Of a DNA stretch of 64,000 nt, positions 58,425 to 64,000 are shown in pieces (position 1 is the stretch's first letter; each line of letters starts with the position of its first letter). The notes beneath the pieces were generated by a model, which made no database searches, was not told the DNA's origin, and saw only the letters and a list, made by a program, of their open reading frames with translations. Made by a program: the position numbers and the translations under genes. The DNA comes from Adenophora triphylla var. japonica. Its lineage: Eukaryota; Streptophyta; Magnoliopsida; Asterales; Campanulaceae. The DNA lies in NCBI GenBank assembly GCA_022495995.1, contig JAFEMH010005382.1, positions 1-64,000 on the forward strand, read 5' to 3'.

Positions 58425-60040
58425 CTAAACATGATTCCTGGGTCCGTCACTGCTTACACCTCTCTTCTCAGTTCTTCCTGTTTCCAAACAGTCTGATTCC
58501 TTAGTCTCGGGTCCATCAGTTCTTTCTTCTACAATATCATCTTCTTTAACCTCTTCTTTTTCCTTAGTCTCACAAGCTTTTATCTTTTTATGCATGAGAA
58601 ATTTAACAACTCCACAAAGAGCAATGTCAATATCCTCGCTCTTCATTAGTTCCTCAGCGATTTCTGCAGGAGTGACCTGCACATTCTCCACTTCTATTTC
58701 CCCAATGAACTTGTAATGATCTTCAATACCAAGATAATTAGAATCCAGTATCCTGAACCCTGGAAATGTGCACTAGGACATATGAATGTGCAGGTCCATT
58801 CTTCCTGGGCGTAACAAAGCAGGGTCAAGTTTGTCCTTGTGGTTAGTAGTAAATACAATGATTCGCTCATCACCACAACTTGAACATAGTCCATCTATGA
58901 AGTTAAGCACACCCGAAAGCATCTAACTGCAAAATTGTTGCATATGAAGAAATACGTTTAGTTTAGTGTTACGTGCTAAAGGAAAAAGACTTGAGAAGAA
59001 CCTACTTACTACAACCAGATCACCAAAGAAAGAAGATGCAAAACAAAGAGACTACATATTTCTGATAGTAATTACTGGCATTAAAGATAAATTTTGGACA
59101 TTCATTTTGGGACAGAGGGAGTAGTTTTCATGGCAAGATCTATGTTTTATAGTTACTTTACTACCTGGATTAGTTTTGGTCAAATTTAGTCGAGTTGGTC
59201 AAAATTCAGAGAATAATATAGCATCTAATCAATTTCTCAAGAAAGATTGTAAAAATGCCGTCCATGAATTTCCAAACAAAATCGATTGATACTAATAAGC
59301 AGTTACCAACATTCAATAACAATAATCAAACTATCCAACCCTTTTTGTTCCGTCCCTAAATAAGAATAAAGAAAGTCAATCCAAGAAGACGTAAAACTAA
59401 CCTTAGAATTAGGGTCAGAACTCTGCTGAACATTCTCATCCTCCCGATCATGCATCTCAGCACTGCAATCAATGTCTTCAATCGAGATTATTAGTTGAAA
59501 CAAGTACATTCCTAAGTTGTGAATGAATACAAACTAGTAAGATCAACATCATAGATATCAAATTTGAGATAATTAGCCATAGCTGCAATCAAGCTCGTTT
59601 TCCCAGTGCCAGGAGGTCCATACGACAAATAACCTCTCTTCCAAGCCTTCCCAACCTTCTTATAACAATCCTTCCTTCTTATTAACCTCTCCAAATCCTC
59701 AATGATTTCCTTCTTCACCTCAGGATCCATGGCCAAACGTTGACGGATGGTCCAAATTAATTGACCCCCAAACTCCATGGCAGTCATCATCGTAATCCGA
59801 ACGCTCCGTAGTGTACAACTTCCCCACCTTATCTGTATTCTTAATCTCTTTCGCAGGATTCAAAACGTACGGCAAATACTCTTCCAAAACTTTGTCTCTG
59901 AACTTCTGATCGAAGTCGAACGACACGCTCGAACAATTTATCCTCCCGGCGACCATTTTGATCCACAGGGTTGACGGATTTCCCAACGACATTTAAATTC
60001 TCGAAGGAATCCCTAATTTCCTCGTTTTTCTCGAAAACTT
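58425..60040 (-). pseudogene. AAA-ATPase (BCS1/AATP1-like), truncated and frameshifted
   Basis: First-exon part 59402-60040 and second exon 58425-58926. Recognisable from NEEIRDSFENLN and DKVLEEYLPYVLNPAKEI through GKAWKRGYLSYGPPGTGKTS (complete Walker A), SIEDIDCSAEMHDRE (Walker B) to [40 protein letters not shown] and a long acidic tail. Broken by frameshifts near 59930 and 59725, by a deletion of about 20 residues before Walker B (near 59512), by a TAG in place of Tyr after IHMS, and by loss of the N-terminal membrane segment and most of the associated domain. The downstream gene at 60841-63014 is its relative, so they form a tandem pair. The catalytic motifs that remain are canonical. Confidence 0.85.
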
Positions 60041-60840
60041 ATCTAAATAGAAAGCACTAAATCCACTCTATAACTAATTGAATTACACAAAAAGAAAATT
60101 TATGTGCACAGACTTTAAATCACAAGTACAAGGAATGAGAATGCCTCCATGCATGAGTATCCGAACTTGAATGTTCCCTGGCCTAAAATTCTTTCAGAAC
60201 TGTATTTTTTGTGCTTATTGGCCGGCCTTTAGAATGTAATTCAGCACTGAAAAGGAAGTCTGAATGTCAAGCATGCAATAGTCTGATCTGGGTGTGTGCT
60301 TGTGTCAACTTCAAACATGAAGAAGCTGCCATCTAAAGTCTAAACTGACGGAGTGACAATAGTACAATGGTAAAACACCTAGAATGCAACTGCAGATACA
60401 TTGAACAACCAAAATCTACAACATCACCATGCAGGGATCCAAAGCCCCAAAGCGACTTAACACTTGAAATCAGCAACGGTAAAAGTGTTGAAGATTTTGC
60501 CAGTAACAAGTGAGATAAAACATCTGAAAACATGGACTACGTGTAAAAATTAGAATTCATTCACAATAACATTTGAAACATCCAAAAGTTTACTAATATT
60601 ACGACAAACCAAGAGAAACACACTATGAAAAACTCATAGTAATATACATCATCGCTGGAATTGTGGACTAATACAAGGGTTCTGTAAAAATAAGTCGTTC
60701 GTTTGACAGCAAAATAATAGCAAATGGTGCATAACTTAAGCAGAGAATCACAAGTAGGAACAAGATAGAGAACAACAATCATGAATATAGTCCTACAACA
60801 TTGACAACTTAAATAAAAAATATTTCAAAAACCTCAAACC
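60041..60840. other. Spacer between the AAA-ATPase copies
   Basis: No coding region or repeat recognised. It probably includes the 3' untranslated part of the downstream copy. Confidence 0.45.
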
Positions 60841-63014
60841 TCAGATGGGCGATTCAATTTTGTCCGACCCCTCACTCTTTTTGTGTTTGAGATATTTAAC
60901 AACTCCAGCAAGAGCAGCGTCAATATTATCACTTTTCAGTAGTTCCTCAGCTATTTCTGAATGAGTGATTTGTAAATCTGCTAATAGGATCTGTATCTCA
61001 TCAAAGAGGCGGTGATGATCATTTATTCCAAAGTAAGTAGAAACCATTAGCCTAAACCCATGATATGTGCAATACGACATATGAATGTGCATATCCATTC
61101 TTCCAGGTAACAAGAACGTGGGATCAAGTTTTTCCTTACTGTTGGTCGTGAAAATAACGATTCGCTCATCTGACCACAATCCATCTAAGAAGTTCAGTAT
61201 ACTTGAAAGCATCGGCTGCAGGAAGAGAAATATATTAAAAATAAAGAGATAAAACTTATACCTCAAAACAAATATTTTAACAAAAAAAGGGTCAATATTG
61301 GCCCATGCCATCTGAATAGTGAATACAACTCTGAAAGCAACAAATTTTCATAAGAAATATTCCAACCTTGACACGTACTCCTTCCGTCCCTCAATGATTT
61401 TAATATTGACAGACATGTGCAAAAATGTTAAACTTGTATTTTTAGTAGCATAAGTGCATAAAAACCCTTGATGATCTCATCACATTGCATCAAGAGTATA
61501 AGTGTGAATTAGAACATGTTGTTTGATGAGAATGTATTTAGCAATTTCCCCAAAATTGGACATTCATTTTGGGACAATCTTTTGGAAATAAGACATTCAT
61601 TTAGGGACGGAGGGAGTAGTTGATTTGTCGAATACTTGGGTAGAATATTAACAGAGAAAACCATTCTGAGGTACTTATCTCTTTGATTAGGGGTAAAGTA
61701 GTGTACTACTAGTTTCATGTAATAAGATCTTGAGCAGATAACAATAATAGTAAACGATAATAAAAAACAAACTTAACGTGGAGAGATTGAGAGAAGGAGA
61801 GTCATCTCTGTATAGACTTAATTCAAAAAATATTTAGTCTAAGGTAGAGGGATTTAGCTACGTACCTGAGTGTCAGAATTTTGGGCAAAACCATATTGAT
61901 CTTTCATCTTAGCACTATAATCAACATCTTCAATCACAACTATAGAGCAGTTTGTGGTGGATACCAATAATCTCCTGAGATCTGAACTGAATTGCACACT
62001 ACTAAGATGCAAATCATATACATCAAACTTAAGATAATTAGCCATTGCTGCAACCAAGCTTGATTTGTCAGTACCAGATGGACCATATAGCAAATAGCCT
62101 CTTTTCCAAGCTTTTCCCACCTTCTTATAATAATCCCTCCTTTTTACAAACCTCTCCAGATCTTCAATAATCGCCGACTTCATCTTTATATCCATCACCA
62201 AAGTCTCAAATGATGCTGGATGGACCAGATTAACCGACCCCCAAACTCCACCACCAATGTCATCATTGTAAGGAACTCGATCTGTTGTGTAGAGCTTCAC
62301 TACTTTTTCAGCATTCTTAATTTTCTTGGCTGTAGAAATAACATGTGGCAAGTATTCTTCTAGAACATTCTCTTTGATTTTTTGATCAAAACTGAGCTCG
62401 AAAAAATGTTTCTCTTTACTATCATCATCTTTGGTTGACACCAAGTTACTTGAAGGCAGGCTGGCTGACCCCAAGAAATTGGAAGGAAAACTGGAAGAAG
62501 ACCCCAAGTGATTATGACCAAGGAGTGGATGTGTAAAATAATCATCTTTTGGCTGACCTGAACCAAATTTCCACGTAAGCTGGACGTTATTGAAGGTATC
62601 CATAATTTCCTGGTTTTTATCGATATTAATGTTGAGTTTCTTCTCTGTTGCGGTTTTGCCAACTTTGAACCGCCATGGGCTGGGGCTTATTTTGGTACGA
62701 AGGTAAACCTGGGCAGCATCAAAGACCTCGTTCCGGGAATCCCCATATTCCTCGTCGATGATGATGGTGGTAGTTGAGGAGATAGGGATAAATTGGTCAT
62801 TATTTAACATGGATTGGAGGTGGGTCCGAATAGACTCAGGTGCATAATCGTTTAACAATGACATGAACAAGGATTGAAGCTGTGATCGGAGAGGTTCAGG
62901 AGCGAGGTCTCGGAGTATTGTCCGTAACATCAACATACATGTGGAGAATGAGGCGTAGGCTGAGAAAAGTTGAATTGCCATATATTGCATGTCGGCGGGG
63001 GAGAAATGAAACAT
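60841..63014 (-). CDS. AAA-ATPase (BCS1/AATP1-like), altered Walker A
   Basis: Exons 61866-63014 and 60841-61215 join in phase 0 across a 650-bp GT-AG intron holding a MITE, giving 507 residues, normal for this plant family. Residues 9-34 are a membrane anchor; 35-150 an AAA-associated domain (ending EIMDTFNNVQLTWKF); 205-265 the conserved lead-in (ENVLEEYLPHV, VWGSVNL); the AAA core follows, with Walker A at 311-319 reading GPSGTDKSS where GPPGTGKSS is usual, Walker B (SIVVIEDVD, 357-365) intact, then FTTNSKEKLDPTFLLPGRMD, where LRPGRMD is usual. The second P-loop Gly is now Asp and one conserved Arg is Leu, so ATP binding may be impaired. Relatives are ER or mitochondrial membrane ATPases, some stress-induced. 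Start: the only ATG giving the anchor. The reading frame is intact but function is doubtful. Confidence 0.82.
61378..61616. mobile_element. Stowaway MITE in the AAA-ATPase intron
   Basis: CTCCTTCCGTCCCTCAATGA against the inverted CTCCCTCCGTCCCTAAATGA, with TA on both sides; 239 bp. A partial extra end (CATTCATTTTGGGACAATC) lies inside the right end. Confidence 0.85.
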
Positions 63015-63565
63015 GGTTGGAAACTCTGTAGTTGGGCGTAGTACTAGCTAAATAAGTTGGTAGAGGGGAAAATAAACGGCTTGTGTCTGAAATTATAAAT
63101 TGTGGTAGGATAGATAATGGACATGTATAGATGATAAAAACTACTTTATATTTGGTCATTATACTTGGAATCTTCTTTAATTAATGTATTAGAATGATTG
63201 ATTATAGTTTTCTATATATGCCATGAAAATGTGATATATTTTTTATTTATACTTTTGAGTTTTTGTTAAACTACTATAGTTTCAAGCATTATAAAAGGTT
63301 ACCTGATCATTATTCTAATTTCAAGCATTATAAAAGGTTACCTGATCATTATTCACTTTAACTTTCATGGTAAACTGAATTAAACTTTGACCATATCTTT
63401 CTGAAAATTTAGCTATCCCTATCCAATTCTAAAAATTTGTTATCGATTCACCATTTATAACAATTTTTATAATTGAATAGGGTAATAAGGTTTTCATAAA
63501 ATCAAAGTAGAATTGTCTTTACGGGACAGAGGGAGTATATTTTAATTGGTCCATCATATTTCAAT
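63015..63565. other. Upstream of the AAA-ATPase gene
   Basis: Non-coding promoter side. It contains two tandem 39-bp repeats (63281-63358, TTCAAGCATTATAAAAGG...) and a lone Stowaway-type end GGGACAGAGGGAG-TA at 63537 whose partner was not found. Confidence 0.5.
63281..63358. repeat. Two 39-bp direct repeats
   Basis: TTCAAGCATTATAAAAGGTT followed by ACCTGATCATTATTC, repeated at a 39-bp interval with almost no change. Confidence 0.9.
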
Positions 63566-63983
63566 TCATCTACAATCCATTGCCACCTTAAATTTTCTTC
63601 TTCCAAAAATTCCAATCAAACACACACCTCCGCCTAATATCCAGTAAAATGGAGGAAGGCAGATGGATATGCAGCAAATTACTGGAGGAGCGAGTGTCAC
63701 AAGCAACATCCGTTGTTTTCCCCCAATTTCTACAATAATTAGGGCACAAGAAAACAACACACAACAGTATACTGAGGTAGACATATATAAAATCAAACAT
63801 TTGGTAAGAGGAGAACTAATCAAGCCTCAAATTTAACAAAATTAGGAAACGAAGATCATATATACCTCGCAATGTGGAAGGAGCAAACGGGAGGTTGGGG
63901 GCAATTGAAGAGCCATTCTTGAGTAAACCTGTTGTGTGATTTCGGTGGGAAAAAATCGAAATCGTTAGGCGGAATACGATCAT
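63566..63983 (-). CDS. Possible small membrane protein gene
   Basis: Two exons, 63866-63983 and 63566-63729, with a TTATTGTAG acceptor and a GAG/GTATAT donor, give a 93-residue frame from ATG 63983. The first part (MIVFRLTISIFSHRNH, FAPSTLR) is like an organelle-targeting leader. The second has a hydrophobic span (PPVICCISICLPPFYWILGG) and a basic end (FGRRKFKVAMDCR). I do not recognise the family. An alternative start at 63916 would put exon 2 in a short different frame. The first exon could also continue beyond the window edge. The call rests on splice signals and composition only. Confidence 0.3.
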
Positions 63984-64000
63984 AACACGAACGAGTAGTT

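Noticed and set aside
59054..59123. Lone Stowaway-like end GGGACAGAGGGAG-TA
   Set aside because: No opposing terminal repeat was found at a sensible distance, so no element is called.

Overview
This is a plant nuclear window, A+T-rich and dominated by transposable elements. It is eudicot-type: GT-AG introns, a class IV chitinase, relatives of TOPLESS, ETO1-like and FCS-like zinc finger genes, a nuclear tRNA-His, and dense Stowaway MITEs with CTCCCTCCGTCCC ends. A Lamiales source is a guess only. All product names come from recognising sequence, since no search was possible.

Layout. 0-5.2 kb holds LTR-retrotransposon remains on the minus strand. 5.5-7.1 kb carries three tandem ~590-bp units, each with the same 26-codon exon-like block; the third unit is split by a Helitron (7119-12341) whose own 5' end is repeated five times in tandem. 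A tRNA-His gene (12653-12724, minus) and a degenerate hAT-like element (12935-14665) follow. A class IV chitinase gene (14811-15810, minus) is one of only two long gene models that look intact.

From about 17.4 to 27.6 kb lies a decayed Mutator-like element of the kind that carries a Ulp1 (C48) peptidase. The peptidase gene is on the plus strand and the transposase on the minus strand, converging. Their introns and the space between their 3' ends hold about 35 copies of a ~26-bp palindrome, with arms GGTCCTATA and TATAGGACC, that is not seen elsewhere in the window. This is the most unusual signal here.

From 27.9 to 32.1 kb there are exon fragments of several unrelated genes, all on the minus strand: an unidentified membrane/coiled-coil protein, TOPLESS, FCS-like zinc finger, ETO1-like and others. 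A Ty1/copia element (33535-40023, site duplication ATCAT) and a Ty3/gypsy Tat-type element (40627-53761, site duplication CAAAC) follow. The Tat element sits in an intron of an eight-exon pseudogene for a thioredoxin-domain (TXNDC9-like) protein spread over 40218-57047. The window closes with two AAA-ATPase genes on the minus strand, one broken (58425-60040) and one with an open reading frame (60841-63014), and a possible small gene at the right edge.

How the parts relate: the likely working host loci are the chitinase, the tRNA and possibly the 507-residue AAA-ATPase. Nearly everything else is transposon, transposon cargo or a gene broken by decay and insertion. Several insertions are proved within the window by uninterrupted sister copies of the target.
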